The position numbers and the translations under genes were made by a program. The notes under the pieces were generated by a model. That model was not told the DNA's origin. It searched no databases and saw only the letters and a program-made list of their open reading frames with translations. A stretch of DNA of 64,000 nucleotides from Burkholderiaceae bacterium (GTDB taxonomy: Bacteria > Pseudomonadota > Gammaproteobacteria > Burkholderiales > Burkholderiaceae_C). Location: assembly GCA_017992055.1 (NCBI GenBank), contig JAGOPK010000002.1, positions 310,001 to 374,000 of the forward strand, written 5' to 3'. This document shows, in pieces, positions 24,025 to 33,322 of this stretch (the stretch's first letter is position 1; each line of letters begins with the position of its first letter).

Positions 24025-27000
24025 TCAGGCCACGATGAAATCGAACTCGAGGCGCATGTGGCCGATGCCGCCCAGGCCCTCGTCGCGGTAGTCGGCCTCG
24101 CCGATGACCACGAACTCATGGCTGCGCGCGGCCACCAGCACCGCATCGGGCCGGCCGGCCGAGGCCGCATAGCCCTCGCCACTGCCGTCGCGGCGGCGCG
24201 CCGGCAGAGGCACCGGCGTGTAGTGGGCGCCACCGTCGTCGCTGGTGAACAGGCGCAGCTCGGCCAGGTAATCGACCATAGTCTGCTGCTCGATGAAATG
24301 CAGGATGTGGCTGGCATACAGCCGTCCGCCGATCAGCAGCTCGGCGCCGTCGTCATAGGCCCAGGGCGACAGAAAGCGGTTCAGCGCCTCGGTCAGCTGG
24401 GCGCGCGCCAGCGCCTCGTCGCTGCCCGGGCGCAGGCGCACGCCGCAGCGCACGCGCAGCGTCACCAGGCGCGGATTGAGCACGCGCAGCCGGGCGCCGG
24501 GCGGCAGCTTGTCGGCCATGAAGGCCTGGATGTCGCGGATCTGGTCGGCCGGCAGCCGCGGCGCATCGGGCTCGAACGGATGGCGGTGGGCGATCGCCGG
24601 CACCACCACCAGGGTCACCGTGCCCGGCGGCGGGCGCAGCGCGGCGGGATAGTCGTCGGCGCGCAGGCAGCGCACCTGGTGCAGCTGCGGAAACTGCGCC
24701 AGCACCAGGCGCTCGTGGTCCCAGGGCGTCAGCGCACGCTGGCGGTGGCGCACACGCTCGGCCACGCGCACGCGAAACAGCGCCTCGTCCTCGGCCATGC
24801 GGCCGCCGAACGAGGCATAGGGCTGCTTCAGCCGCGCCAGCCCGGCCAGCGCCTGGGATGGGCCGCTGATCTGCGCCGGCGGCAGCGGCCGCGCCAGGTG
24901 CGCGGGCGCATTGTCCTGGTCGACGAACTGCGCCAGCAGCGCATTCGGATGCAGGTCGACCACATCGCAGACGCCGGCACAGCCCGAGCCGGCCTGCAGG
25001 CGCAGCCACAGCAGGCCGCCGGGCCGGCCCGGATCGGCCTGCGGCATGCGGCTGCTGGGCGCCACCGCCGGCAAGGCCAGCTCGACGATGCCGGCATTGA
25101 TCAGGCCGCGCGTGCCATCGGCCAGCAGGCCGCCCGCCGACGAACCTGCCGCCGAACCCGCCTCGGCCGCGCCGGTGGACAGCGGCAGCCAGCGGTCGGC
25201 GCTGAGCACGCTCCAGCGCAGGGTGGGCGGCGGCGGCACGTCCGGGTCGGCGCTGCCCTCGGCCAGCTGCAGCAGCAGGCTCAGGCGCTGCGGCGGCTGC
25301 ACGCCGGCCAGGGCGATGAACAGCTCGCCCTCGGCCTCGTGCTCGGGCAGCAGCGGGCAGCCGGCCTGCAGTTCGTCGGCCCCCAGCGCATGGGCGCCGA
25401 AGGGGTGCACATGCAGCAGGCGCAGCCAGGGCGCGTCGGCGCTGACCGGGCCTTCGCTGCTGGCGCTGTAGTCCAGGCTCAGCCGCTTGAGCTTGGGCGT
25501 GTAGGGCGCATTCACCTGATAGGCCGAGGCCACCGGCGGCGGATCGCGCTTGGCGATGGCCGCGGCCAGCTCCAGCGACTTCTGCAGCGCCAGCGTCGGA
25601 TACAGCGCATGCTGGAAGTCGCCGTCCAGCTCCCAGACCAGGCAGCGCGACCAGTCGCCCACATCGTCCAGGCCCGGCCGGGGCGGCGCCGGCCGGCCGG
25701 GCTCGGGCGGACGCTCCAGGCGCTGCTGCATGTCGGCCGTGGTGCTGCCGCCACTGAACAGCGGCAGGGACTGCGGCCCGGGGCTGAACAGCCGGCCTTC
25801 GCGCAGGCCCAGCCGGGCGCTGAAGCTGGCGGTCCTGGGCGGGCCGGGGTAGTTGGCATAGTGCGCGTCCAGCGAGGCCGGCGGCGCCATCCAGGCATAG
25901 CGCAGGCTGATGCTGTCCAGCGGCTTGGACACCAGCTCGGCATGGCCGATCTGCAGCCGCGCGCCGGCCGCCGGCTGGTGGCCGAAGGGCTCGAAGGGCT
26001 GACGGCTGTCGAGCACACCCTGGTCGTTGCGCAGCAGCAGGTTGCCCAGGCCGCTGACGGCGACGGCGAGCTTGAGCCGGCGCAGCCGCAGCCGGCGCAG
26101 CAGCGCATAGGCCGAGGTCCAGGCGTCGGCGCCGTCGTCCCACACCGGCGCCAGCATCAGGCGCAGCACCGGCGCCTCGGCCACCAGGCCATGCACGGCC
26201 AGCTCGGGCGGCACCAGGGCCGGCTGGCGCGCATCCAGCTCAGCCGACAGGCGCAGCTGGCGCAGCGGCGCCTGGTCCACGCCGGCCGGCAGCACATAGC
26301 CGCCAAACGGCGTGGCGCCTTCGTTCCAGTCGAGCGTGACGCGGCTGGCGCCGATCCAGCCCTTGGCGCCGCTGAACTCCAGCCGCCAGGGCAGCTGGGT
26401 GGCCAGGCCGGGCTGGGCCTCGGCCGGCGCCAGCAGGCGGCGCAGCGCATCGGCGTCGAAGGCAGCGGCATCGCCGTCGCAGCCCAGCAGCAGCTGCACG
26501 CTGCGCTGGCCCTCGGCCAGGACCAGCAGCGGCGAGGCCAGGGCCCAGCCGATGCGCGGCGCCGGCGGCGCGTCGCGCCGCGCTGGCGGCACAGCGCCAA
26601 AAGGCCGCCAGCGTGGCAGCTCGGTGGGCGCGTCGCCCAGCTGGGCGGCCGGTGCCTGCGCCCTGACGCTGCGCGCATCGTCGGCGGCATGCAGCCAGCG
26701 CCAGCGGCGCTGCACCGGCGCGGCGATGACCAGGTTCTCGCGGTTGCGCTGCGCCACCTCCAGCACCGTGACCAGGCGCTGCCACAGGGCCTCGAAGGCG
26801 ACAGAGGCGGGTTCCAGCTCCGCCTCGCGGGCCCGGCCCTGCTGCAGGCGCTGCACCAGGTCCAGCTCGTCGCCGCGCAGGCCCAGGGCCTGCAGCCGGT
26901 CCAGCGCCTCGGCGGCCGGCAGCTCCAGGCCCAGCACCGCCGGCAGCAGGGCGTTCACCGCCGCGGCCCAGGCGCCGGCCGCCGCCGCCGCGCCGCCGGG

Positions 27001-28611
27001 GCTGCCGGCGTTGCGGAACGCCGCCTCGCCGACGCTGCGCAAGGCCAGGCGCCGCCGCTGCAGGCGCGATTCGCGGTGCGCCTGCTCCAGCCAGTCGGCC
27101 ACGCGCAGCCAGTCGGGCGCGTCGGGCGGGGGCATGCGCTGGGCCACCGACAGCAGGGCCTCGACGGTTTCGGCTGGCAGCGCAAACCAGCGTTCGATGC
27201 CCTCGACCACGGCCTGGAAGCCGTCCAGCCCGCCGGCCACCGGCAGGCTGCGCAGGCCCAGGGCCTGGTCCAGCAGCAGGTCCACGTTGCGCTGGGCGCG
27301 CAGGGCCGGCGACAGGCTGTAGTCGACCTGGCCCTTCTGGCGGCGCGCGGCCTGCTCGATCAGTGCTTGGATGTCGGCCCAGTCGACGTCGCTGCGCAGC
27401 TTGGCCTGCATCATGCGGTCGAAGTCGGCCAGCGACAGGCGCAGCGTGTTCTGCACAAAGGCCTGCACATCGCGCCGCGTGGCCAGCACACGCCAGGCCT
27501 GGTCGGCGCTCTTGACCTCGGGCAGGCCGTCGTAGAGCCGGGCAAAGGCCGCCGGCTCCAGGCCCAGGGCCTGGCGCAGGTTGTCGTCGAAGGCCTCGTC
27601 GCGCTGCGGCTTGAACGGCGTGGCCGCGCCACGGGCCTGGGCCACCTGGGCCAGCACGGCATTCACCGTGGCCCAGTCGGCGCGGTCGCGCTGCAGGCGC
27701 TGGCGGCGCAGTCGCATCAGGCGCCGCCAGTCGTCGACCAGGGGCATGGCGAAGCCGCTGGCGATGAAGCGCAGCGGCACCAGGGCCTGCATCAGTGCGT
27801 CGAAGTCGATCTCGGTGGCGCGCCGGGCCGAGCCGGCAGCGCCGGCCGAAGCCTGCAGTCCGGCATGGATGGGCGCCGGCAGGGCATCGCCGGGCGCCGG
27901 CTGGCCGAGGGCCACGCGCAGCGCGGCCACAAAGGCCTGCGGCCGGCTGCCGGCATCGCGGTATTGCAGCAGGGCCTGGCGCACGCCGGTGAGCACGATG
28001 TCGGCGCGCAGCGAGCGCAGCTGGGCCACGCGCACCGGGCTGGCCACCAGGTCGGCCAGGCTGCAGTAGCGGCGCGGCCGGCCCAGCGCATCGGTGCCGG
28101 CGGCCAGCCAGGTGCCGGCCGGCAGCAGCAGGCGGGGCACGCGGTCCTCCAGCTCGGCGATGACGTGAACGCGGTCGGGCCGGGCCGGCCGCGGCGTGAG
28201 CTTGAGCACCTCGGCCAGCCAGTGCTGCAGATGGCGCGCCGGCAGCTGGTTGAGGCCGTCGCGGCTGAGCTCCAGCAGCTGCGTGAAGGCCAGCAGCAGG
28301 GCCACATGCGGGCGCTGGAACGGCGCCGCGCGCTCGGGCGGCAGGCTCAGCGGCGCCTGCAGCCAGCGCAGCGCATCGTCCAGCGGATCGCCGCGGCCGC
28401 CGGCCTCGGGCAGCAGGCCGCTCCAGTCGCCCTGGGCATTGGCCGGCGCCAGCGGTGCGGCATCCACATGCACCAGCTCGCGGGCATAGGCGCGCACAAA
28501 GGCCAGCCAGTCCAGCGGGCCGCGCTCGTCGATCAGCGCATGGGCCGGGTCCAGCTCGGGCCAGTGGCGCTGGGCCTGGCTGGTGCCGTCGGACGGGGGC
28601 AGCTGGGACAT
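24025..28611 (-). CDS. eCIS baseplate protein (Afp11-like)
   Basis: A 1528-residue protein, the largest of the operon, in the Afp11/PVC11 baseplate position. The C-terminal third contains the gpJ/gp47-related pattern: ALFRVRVAERVRHRQRALTPWDHERLVLAQFP, VTLVVVP, LPADQIRDIQAFMADKLPPGARLRVLNPRL, and ALNRFLSPW followed by YASHILHFIEQQ. The N-terminal two-thirds is alpha-helical then beta-rich and is poorly conserved in this family. Together with the Afp12-like protein it should build the wedge ring that triggers contraction. Starts at an ATG 25 bp after the spike-tip gene. Confidence 0.88.
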   Translation of the reverse strand: MSQLPPSDGTSQAQRHWPELDPAHALIDERGPLDWLAFVRAYARELVHVDAAPLAPANAQGDWSGLLPEAGGRGDPLDDALRWLQAPLSLPPERAAPFQRPHVALLLAFTQLLELSRDGLNQLPARHLQHWLAEVLKLTPRPARPDRVHVIAELEDRVPRLLLPAGTWLAAGTDALGRPRRYCSLADLVASPVRVAQLRSLRADIVLTGVRQALLQYRDAGSRPQAFVAALRVALGQPAPGDALPAPIHAGLQASAGAAGSARRATEIDFDALMQALVPLRFIASGFAMPLVDDWRRLMRLRRQRLQRDRADWATVNAVLAQVAQARGAATPFKPQRDEAFDDNLRQALGLEPAAFARLYDGLPEVKSADQAWRVLATRRDVQAFVQNTLRLSLADFDRMMQAKLRSDVDWADIQALIEQAARRQKGQVDYSLSPALRAQRNVDLLLDQALGLRSLPVAGGLDGFQAVVEGIERWFALPAETVEALLSVAQRMPPPDAPDWLRVADWLEQAHRESRLQRRRLALRSVGEAAFRNAGSPGGAAAAAGAWAAAVNALLPAVLGLELPAAEALDRLQALGLRGDELDLVQRLQQGRAREAELEPASVAFEALWQRLVTVLEVAQRNRENLVIAAPVQRRWRWLHAADDARSVRAQAPAAQLGDAPTELPRWRPFGAVPPARRDAPPAPRIGWALASPLLVLAEGQRSVQLLLGCDGDAAAFDADALRRLLAPAEAQPGLATQLPWRLEFSGAKGWIGASRVTLDWNEGATPFGGYVLPAGVDQAPLRQLRLSAELDARQPALVPPELAVHGLVAEAPVLRLMLAPVWDDGADAWTSAYALLRRLRLRRLKLAVAVSGLGNLLLRNDQGVLDSRQPFEPFGHQPAAGARLQIGHAELVSKPLDSISLRYAWMAPPASLDAHYANYPGPPRTASFSARLGLREGRLFSPGPQSLPLFSGGSTTADMQQRLERPPEPGRPAPPRPGLDDVGDWSRCLVWELDGDFQHALYPTLALQKSLELAAAIAKRDPPPVASAYQVNAPYTPKLKRLSLDYSASSEGPVSADAPWLRLLHVHPFGAHALGADELQAGCPLLPEHEAEGELFIALAGVQPPQRLSLLLQLAEGSADPDVPPPPTLRWSVLSADRWLPLSTGAAEAGSAAGSSAGGLLADGTRGLINAGIVELALPAVAPSSRMPQADPGRPGGLLWLRLQAGSGCAGVCDVVDLHPNALLAQFVDQDNAPAHLARPLPPAQISGPSQALAGLARLKQPYASFGGRMAEDEALFRVRVAERVRHRQRALTPWDHERLVLAQFPQLHQVRCLRADDYPAALRPPPGTVTLVVVPAIAHRHPFEPDAPRLPADQIRDIQAFMADKLPPGARLRVLNPRLVTLRVRCGVRLRPGSDEALARAQLTEALNRFLSPWAYDDGAELLIGGRLYASHILHFIEQQTMVDYLAELRLFTSDDGGAHYTPVPLPARRRDGSGEGYAASAGRPDAVLVAARSHEFVVIGEADYRDEGLGGIGHMRLEFDFIVA

Positions 28612-28636
28612 GGTGGTGGCTCGGGTGGCGCGGCGC

Positions 28637-29071
28637 TCAGGTGGCGCGCGACAGCCGGTTCAGGCTGATGAAGCGGCCCTGGCCGCTGTAGCTGGGCGTG
28701 CCGTCGGGAATGGGCGCGCCCGGCCCCGGCGGCGGCTGCATCGCTGGCGCCTGCACCTCGAACTTGGCGATGAACTGGCTGCCCACCAGCAGCAAGGCCT
28801 TGCCGCCATGCTGGGTCTTGCTGGCCTTCTGGTCGGCGGCCAGCCGGTCGATCTTCAGCGTGCCGACGCCGGGAATGCAGTACTGCGGCGTCATGTAGCT
28901 GCAGCCCGGCACCTGCACCCGCGCCTCGTCGCCATCCAGGCACAGCTTGGAGCCGCCCGCGGTGGCCGGACCGCTGCCGGCAATGCGCCCGGGCTGCACG
29001 ACCACGATGGCCGGCCCGAAGCTGGGCATGAACAGCACCTGGTCGCCATCGACGAGATGGGTGTCGCTCAT
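28637..29071 (-). CDS. eCIS spike-tip protein (Afp10/PAAR-like)
   Basis: A 144-residue beta-rich protein that likely caps the VgrG-like spike. It lacks canonical PAAR repeats but shows the eCIS tip pattern: GDQVLFMPSFGPAIVVV, KLCLDGDEARVQVPGCSYMTPQYCIPGVGTL, GGKALLLVGSQFIAKF. Several cysteines and histidines could bind a metal at the tip. The ATG overlaps the stop of the gp25 gene (ATGA). Position between gp25 and the Afp11-like gene matches afp9-afp10-afp11. Confidence 0.85.
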   Translation of the reverse strand: MSDTHLVDGDQVLFMPSFGPAIVVVQPGRIAGSGPATAGGSKLCLDGDEARVQVPGCSYMTPQYCIPGVGTLKIDRLAADQKASKTQHGGKALLLVGSQFIAKFEVQAPAMQPPPGPGAPIPDGTPSYSGQGRFISLNRLSRAT

Positions 29072-29496
29072 GGCGCGCGCCCTGCCCCGCCGGCCACGGC
29101 CTCGTCCAGGTAGAACGGGTAGACCAGGTTGAAGCGCGAGTTGGTGGCGCGCACCGTGTAGTCGACCGAGACACGCAGCAGGCCCTCGGCCGCGCCATCG
29201 GCGGCCACCTCCACCGAGTTCAGCACCACACGCGGCTCGTCGCGCAGGATGGCCTCGCCGACCAGGTCGCGCACGCGGCCCACCAGGGCCGGCCCCATCT
29301 CGGCAAACTGGAACTCACCCAGGGCGCAGCCGAAGTCCTCGCGCAGCACGCGCTCGCCGCGCCGCGTGGCCAGCAGGATCTGCAGGCTCTGCGCGATGTC
29401 GTCGACCCCGGCGACCATGGCCACGGCCGCGCCGCCATCGGCAAAAGCCGGTGGAAACTGCCAGCCGCGGCCGAGGAAGGCGGGATGGTCGGACAT
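29068..29496 (-). CDS. eCIS baseplate protein, GPW/gp25 family (Afp9-like)
   Basis: A 142-residue gp25-like wedge protein with lysozyme-like fold but no catalysis, joining sheath to baseplate. Typical residues: SLQILLATRRGERVLREDFGC, the EFQF loop, and a C-terminal strand ending RVSVDYTVRATNSRFNLVYPFYL, in which the YTVRATNSRxNLVYPFY motif is diagnostic for eCIS gp25. Its stop overlaps the spike-tip gene (ATGA). Confidence 0.92.
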   Translation of the reverse strand: MSDHPAFLGRGWQFPPAFADGGAAVAMVAGVDDIAQSLQILLATRRGERVLREDFGCALGEFQFAEMGPALVGRVRDLVGEAILRDEPRVVLNSVEVAADGAAEGLLRVSVDYTVRATNSRFNLVYPFYLDEAVAGGAGRAP

Positions 29497-29514
29497 GGTG
29501 GCGGGCCTTCGGGT

Positions 29515-29733
29515 CTAGGCCGCCGGCGGCGCATCGGCCGCCTGCAGCTGCTGCGCCGCCTGCTGCTGGATGCGGCCGACCAGGGCATAGACGCGGGCAA
29601 AGGGCAAGGCGCCCACGGCCTCGAGGATCAGGTTGACCTCGTCCAGCGTCAGCACCAGCTTCAGCTGGGGCGAGGACGGCGCCTCGGCAGCCTGGGTGGC
29701 CTGGGATGCTTGGGATTGGGGGGCGGGACTCAT
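29515..29733 (-). CDS. small conserved eCIS protein between spike and gp25
   Basis: A 72-residue protein. The first ~25 residues are Gln/Ala/Ser-rich. The rest, LKLVLTLDEVNLILEAVGAL and PFARVYALVGRIQQQAAQQL, forms two amphipathic helices. Short proteins of this pattern occur between the spike and gp25 genes in several contractile-tail clusters, but I know no assigned function; a baseplate accessory is likely. The ATG at 29733 is preceded by GGAG at about 10 nt. Gaps to its neighbours are 17-18 bp. Confidence 0.75.
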   Translation of the reverse strand: MSPAPQSQASQATQAAEAPSSPQLKLVLTLDEVNLILEAVGALPFARVYALVGRIQQQAAQQLQAADAPPAA

Positions 29734-29750
29734 GCGTTGCTCGCTCCTGC

Positions 29751-31388
29751 TCACTTCATCTCGATCTGGCTGCCCTGCAGCGTCAGCTTGCCGCTGGCCT
29801 CGATGACCAGGTCCTTGGCCGACTTGATGCGCACCCCCTGGTCGTCCATCACCAGCTCGTTGCCATGGCTGTCGGCCACGCGGATGGCCTTGGCATCGTC
29901 GTCCAGCGTCAGCTGGTGGCCGGCGGGCGTGCGCAGGCCGATGATCTTCTTGTCGTCGTCCAGCGCCAGCGTCAGGCCGCTGCGCGTGACCCAGCCACGC
30001 AGCGCATTGGCGCTGTCGTCGGCAAACACCGCCGCCGGCGGCGCCTGCTTGCTGCTGTGCAGGCTGCCCAGCACCACCGGCTGGCGGGGATCGGCATCGA
30101 CGAAGCCGACCAGCACCTCGTCGCCGACCTCGGGGCGCAGGCACCAGCCGCGCCCCTTGCCGGCATCGGGCGTCAGCACCCGGGCCCACAGCCCGGTCTG
30201 GTCGTCGGGCATGCCGCTCAGCTGCACTTGCACGCGGAACTGGCCGGCCGGGTCTTCGTGCGTGCGCAGCACCACCGCCAGGCGCAGCTGGCCCAGCGCC
30301 GGCAGCAGGCCGGCGGCGGGCCGGTCCAGGGCCTCGTCGCTGCTGGGCCGCGGCTGGGCCGACAGGCCCAGCGACAGCGTGGTCAGCCAGCCCTGGGCGT
30401 CGATGACCTGCTGCACGCCGCAGACCAGGCCCTGGCCGTTGTAGCGCTGGCCCATGCCGGCCAGCTCGACGGTATCGAGCAGGCGCAGCTTGCCCGTGCC
30501 GCGAAAGCCGATGCAGCCGCGCACCAGGCTCAGCCCGGCGCGGCTGAGCACGCCGTCGGCCCAGGCCTGCAGCTCGGACTGGCTGAGCATGCCCGGACCG
30601 CTCAGGTCCAGCTCGGGCAGCGACAGCGCCTGGGCCGCGCCGCTGCGGCTCAGCGAGCCCGGCGCCAGGCTGGCGCCGGAGGCTCCGGTGGCCTGCACCC
30701 GGGCCTGCTGCGCCGCATCCCAGGCGCTGGCCCTGGCCGCGCCGCGGCTGTCCAGGCCGTCCAGCTCCAGGTCCAGCGAGACGATGTCGTCGATGCCGAA
30801 TTCCAGCTTCAGCTTGCCCTGGCCCAGGGCCGGCTTGCGCCAGCTCAGGCCCTGGTCGTCCAGCGCCAGCACCTGGCCCATGGCCTCGGCACGCAGCAGC
30901 AGAAAGTCCCAGTCGCTGCAGCCCTGCTGCACCAGCTGGGCATGCTGCAGTGTGGTGGCGTCGATGCTGCCGGTGGCCAGGCCGGCGTCGCCCAGCAGGG
31001 TCTTGACCACGTCGCTGTCCTTGACGTCGACGAAGACGCGCTGCCGGCGCTGGCGCGTCAGCCGCACCGCCGGATGGCGCAGCTCGACACGCAGCGCCGT
31101 GCCGCGGCCGTCGGCCTCGATGGCCTGGCGCGCGACGATGCCCGAGAACAGCAGGGCCTCGCTGCCGGGATCGGCCTCGTAGCGGGCCTTGATCTGCACC
31201 TCGGCGCCCAGCGCAAACGTGCCGGCCTCGCTCAGCGGCCAGCTGCCGTCGGCGGCATTGCCGTCCAGGTACAGCAGGCTGGCCACCGGCACGCGGTTGA
31301 TCTCGTGGCGCACGTCCAGGGCCAGCAGCGGCGCCGCCGGGTCCACCGCCTGGCCGTTGCTGGTGACGGTGACGGTGACGACGCTCAT
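29751..31388 (-). CDS. eCIS spike protein (VgrG/gp5-like, Afp8)
   Basis: A 545-residue VgrG-like trimeric spike. The N-terminal ~330 residues follow the gp27-like hub (RHEINRVPVASLLYLDG, VFVDVKDSDVVKTLLGDAGL, CSDWDFLLLRAEAMG); then the gp5 OB-fold (LRLAVVLRTHEDPAGQFRVQVQL, GRGWCLRPEVGDEVLVGF, DPRQPVVLGSLH), and a C-terminal beta-helix (GHQLTLDDDAKAIRVADSHGNELVMDDQG). There is no fused effector domain after the helix. The ATG overlaps the stop of the Afp7-like gene (ATGA). Confidence 0.93.
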   Translation of the reverse strand: MSVVTVTVTSNGQAVDPAAPLLALDVRHEINRVPVASLLYLDGNAADGSWPLSEAGTFALGAEVQIKARYEADPGSEALLFSGIVARQAIEADGRGTALRVELRHPAVRLTRQRRQRVFVDVKDSDVVKTLLGDAGLATGSIDATTLQHAQLVQQGCSDWDFLLLRAEAMGQVLALDDQGLSWRKPALGQGKLKLEFGIDDIVSLDLELDGLDSRGAARASAWDAAQQARVQATGASGASLAPGSLSRSGAAQALSLPELDLSGPGMLSQSELQAWADGVLSRAGLSLVRGCIGFRGTGKLRLLDTVELAGMGQRYNGQGLVCGVQQVIDAQGWLTTLSLGLSAQPRPSSDEALDRPAAGLLPALGQLRLAVVLRTHEDPAGQFRVQVQLSGMPDDQTGLWARVLTPDAGKGRGWCLRPEVGDEVLVGFVDADPRQPVVLGSLHSSKQAPPAAVFADDSANALRGWVTRSGLTLALDDDKKIIGLRTPAGHQLTLDDDAKAIRVADSHGNELVMDDQGVRIKSAKDLVIEASGKLTLQGSQIEMK

Positions 31389-32140
31389 GCGCCCCCCGCG
31401 CCGCCCCGGCCCGTGCTGCGCCCGGCCGCCAGCTCGGCCGCGCTCAGCGGGCTGAACACCAGGGTCTGGCCCACCTGCAGGCGGCGGAAGTCGTCCAGGC
31501 CGTTGTCGCGCGCCACGCGCAGGTAGTGGCGCGAGCTGCCATAGACCTCGTGGCACAGCAGCGGCAGCGTATCGCCGGCCTTGACCACGCGCAGGTGGCT
31601 GAGGTCGGGCGAGTTCTTGCCGGCCTCGCGGAAGATGCGCTTGGCGCTCTTGTCCTCGATGAAGGCCACCTGCAGTTCGGCGCGCAGCGGATCGCCGCCC
31701 TCGTCGAACAGCGTGTAGCGGATGTCCAGCGTCTTCAGCCGTCCGTCGAAGCTGAACTCGCCCCAGCGCAGGCGCAGGAACTGCGGCTCGTGGATGTCGC
31801 CGTTCATGCGCAGGCACAGCTGCTCCAGGGTCTGGATGTCGCGCTTGACACTGGGCGGATTGGCGATCGCATCCAGGCCGATGCGGTTGACGCCGGTGCC
31901 GTCGAAGATCAGCGTGAAGGCCAGCTCGCCCGGCGGCGTGTAGGCATAGCGCGCCGGCCGGCCCGGCGTATTGATGGCCTGGCGCGAGGCCGACTCGTAG
32001 GCGATGCTGTGCTGGCGCCGGTAGCTGGTGGGATTGAACTGCACCTCCAGCTGGGCCGGGTCGGCCGGCGTCTGGCGTTCCACGTCGGTGAAGGCCTGGA
32101 CGGTCAGCTTCTCCAGCTTGAACAGATTGGGCAGGCCCAT
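31385..32140 (-). CDS. eCIS hub protein with LysM domain (Afp7-like)
   Basis: A 251-residue protein that joins tube and spike. The N-terminal region (LEVQFNPTSYRRQHSIAYE, YTPPGELAFTLIFDGTG) is the gp53-like tube-spike adaptor, and the C-terminus contains a LysM module (LRVVKAGDTLPLLCHEVYGSSRHYLRVARDNGLDDF, LQVGQTLVF). The LysM here is likely structural rather than peptidoglycan-seeking, as in phage gp53. Start ATG at 32140; 19 bp from the DUF5908 gene. Confidence 0.92.
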   Translation of the reverse strand: MGLPNLFKLEKLTVQAFTDVERQTPADPAQLEVQFNPTSYRRQHSIAYESASRQAINTPGRPARYAYTPPGELAFTLIFDGTGVNRIGLDAIANPPSVKRDIQTLEQLCLRMNGDIHEPQFLRLRWGEFSFDGRLKTLDIRYTLFDEGGDPLRAELQVAFIEDKSAKRIFREAGKNSPDLSHLRVVKAGDTLPLLCHEVYGSSRHYLRVARDNGLDDFRRLQVGQTLVFSPLSAAELAAGRSTGRGGAGGA

Positions 32141-32159
32141 CGCCGCTGGCCCTCCCGCC

Positions 32160-32357
32160 TCAGCGCTCGCGCTCGCGCGCCAGCAGGCGCATCACCTGGC
32201 GCACGCAGTCCTGCAGCAGGCGCTCGGCATCGGCCGGCGTCAGCGCCACCGGCGTGGCCGACGCCAGGCCCTCGTCCCGCGTCGGTGGCGTGGCCCCTCC
32301 CGGCGCGGCCGGGCCGACGATGGTGCGTATGACCAGTTCCTTGATCTCGACGGGCAT
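32160..32357 (-). CDS. DUF5908 small protein (Afp6-like)
   Basis: A 65-residue protein beginning MPVEIKELVIRTIV, the hallmark of DUF5908 (Afp6). A Thr/Pro/Gly linker is followed by an amphipathic helix (ADAERLLQDCVRQVMRLLARERER). Afp6 homologues are conserved in eCIS operons between the tube and LysM hub genes; their role is unclear. The ORF is easily missed because of its size, but position and N-terminus make it convincing. Confidence 0.85.
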   Translation of the reverse strand: MPVEIKELVIRTIVGPAAPGGATPPTRDEGLASATPVALTPADAERLLQDCVRQVMRLLARERER

Positions 32358-32389
32358 GGTGCGGCGTGGTTGGAGGGGACGGCGCGGCC

Positions 32390-32845
32390 TCACAGCCGCA
32401 GGGTCTGCATGCGCGTATAGGCCAGCTCCAGGGTGTCGATGACCAAGCCGGGCTCGCCGGCATCGAGATCGGAGGTGGCCCACTTCACCGGCCAGGCCTT
32501 CATGAACAGCCAGGCCGCCAGCGGCACGGCATCGGGCGACAGCAGGGTGACCAGCACATTGGAGGTGAGGAACTTGAACGTGCTGAGGCTGGCGTTGAAC
32601 TCCAGGTTCAGCGGCGAGCCGATGACCATGCCGCGCTCCAGCACCAGGTTGCCATGGCGCATGCCCTTGGGCAGCGATTGCACGCCGGTGTTCTGGCCGC
32701 CTTCGGGCAGCGGCTCGGTCTCGACCTCGACCGACAGGCCCGACACCTTGCGAAAGCGCAGGTCCAGCGGATTGGGCACCGTGCCGCCGGCCAGGAACAG
32801 CACCGCGAAGTGCATGCCGACGATGGGCGGGTGCAGCAGGGCCAT
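32390..32845 (-). CDS. eCIS tube-family protein (Afp5-like)
   Basis: A 151-residue gp19-like protein. Motifs: FAVLFLAGGTVPNPLDLRFRKVSGLSVEVETE, PKGMRHGNLVLERGM, PVKWATSDLDAGEPGLVIDTLELAYTRM. The KGMRHGNLVLERG segment is typical of the Afp5 class, which forms the layer between the tube and the hub. 32 bp separate it from the downstream DUF5908 gene. Confidence 0.9.
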   Translation of the reverse strand: MALLHPPIVGMHFAVLFLAGGTVPNPLDLRFRKVSGLSVEVETEPLPEGGQNTGVQSLPKGMRHGNLVLERGMVIGSPLNLEFNASLSTFKFLTSNVLVTLLSPDAVPLAAWLFMKAWPVKWATSDLDAGEPGLVIDTLELAYTRMQTLRL

Positions 32846-32861
32846 GGCGCTGGGCGGCCGC

Positions 32862-33308
32862 TCAGACAGGCTCGACGGCGATGCCGCAGGCCATCAGCGT
32901 CAGCGTCTCGATGGCCGCCTCGTTGCCGCTGGCCAGCAGCGACGGCGCCTCGATCTTGGTCAGGCAAGCGCGCTGCGCGGTCCAGCGCAGCAGCGCCGCG
33001 CCATCGGGGCCACACAGCGCCACCTGCAGCGCGCGCATGTCGCCGGCCAGCTGCCAGTCGTACAGCGCCGACAGGCCGCCGGGCACCACGCCGCGCTTGA
33101 ACACCAGCGGCGCAAACACGTCGTGGCGGAACACCACCAGTTCCTCGCCCTCGCGCCCGCTCAGGCCATGGCGGTAGCTCAGCGTGCGGCGCTCGCGGGC
33201 CAGGCCGCTGACCTCGGTGAAGGCCAGGCTCTGGCCGGCGATGTCGACGCGGAAGTTGTAGGCCAGCAGCGGATGGCTGGTGGCCTGCTGGGCGAGGCTG
33301 TGGGCCAT
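32862..33308 (-). CDS. eCIS tube-family protein 2
   Basis: A 148-residue gp19-like tube protein: HPLLAYNFRVDIAGQSLAFTEVSGL, REGEELVVFRHDVFAPLVFKRGVV, and a C-terminal ESxxLxAxGI-like strand (AAIETLTLMACGIAVEPV). It is related to the first tube protein but clearly divergent. In Afp-type particles one tube protein builds the lumen and others form adapter rings, so this one is probably the first adapter layer above the baseplate. Confidence 0.88.
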   Translation of the reverse strand: MAHSLAQQATSHPLLAYNFRVDIAGQSLAFTEVSGLARERRTLSYRHGLSGREGEELVVFRHDVFAPLVFKRGVVPGGLSALYDWQLAGDMRALQVALCGPDGAALLRWTAQRACLTKIEAPSLLASGNEAAIETLTLMACGIAVEPV

Positions 33309-33322
33309 GCGGGCTCGGGCCG

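Noticed and set aside
23965..28668. A 1567-codon open frame on the plus strand, antisense to the Afp11-like gene, and a 1214-codon frame at 18954-22598
   Set aside because: Both lie opposite well-supported eCIS genes, have low-complexity His/Gln/Arg-rich composition and no recognisable domain. Such antisense frames are expected by chance at this GC content.
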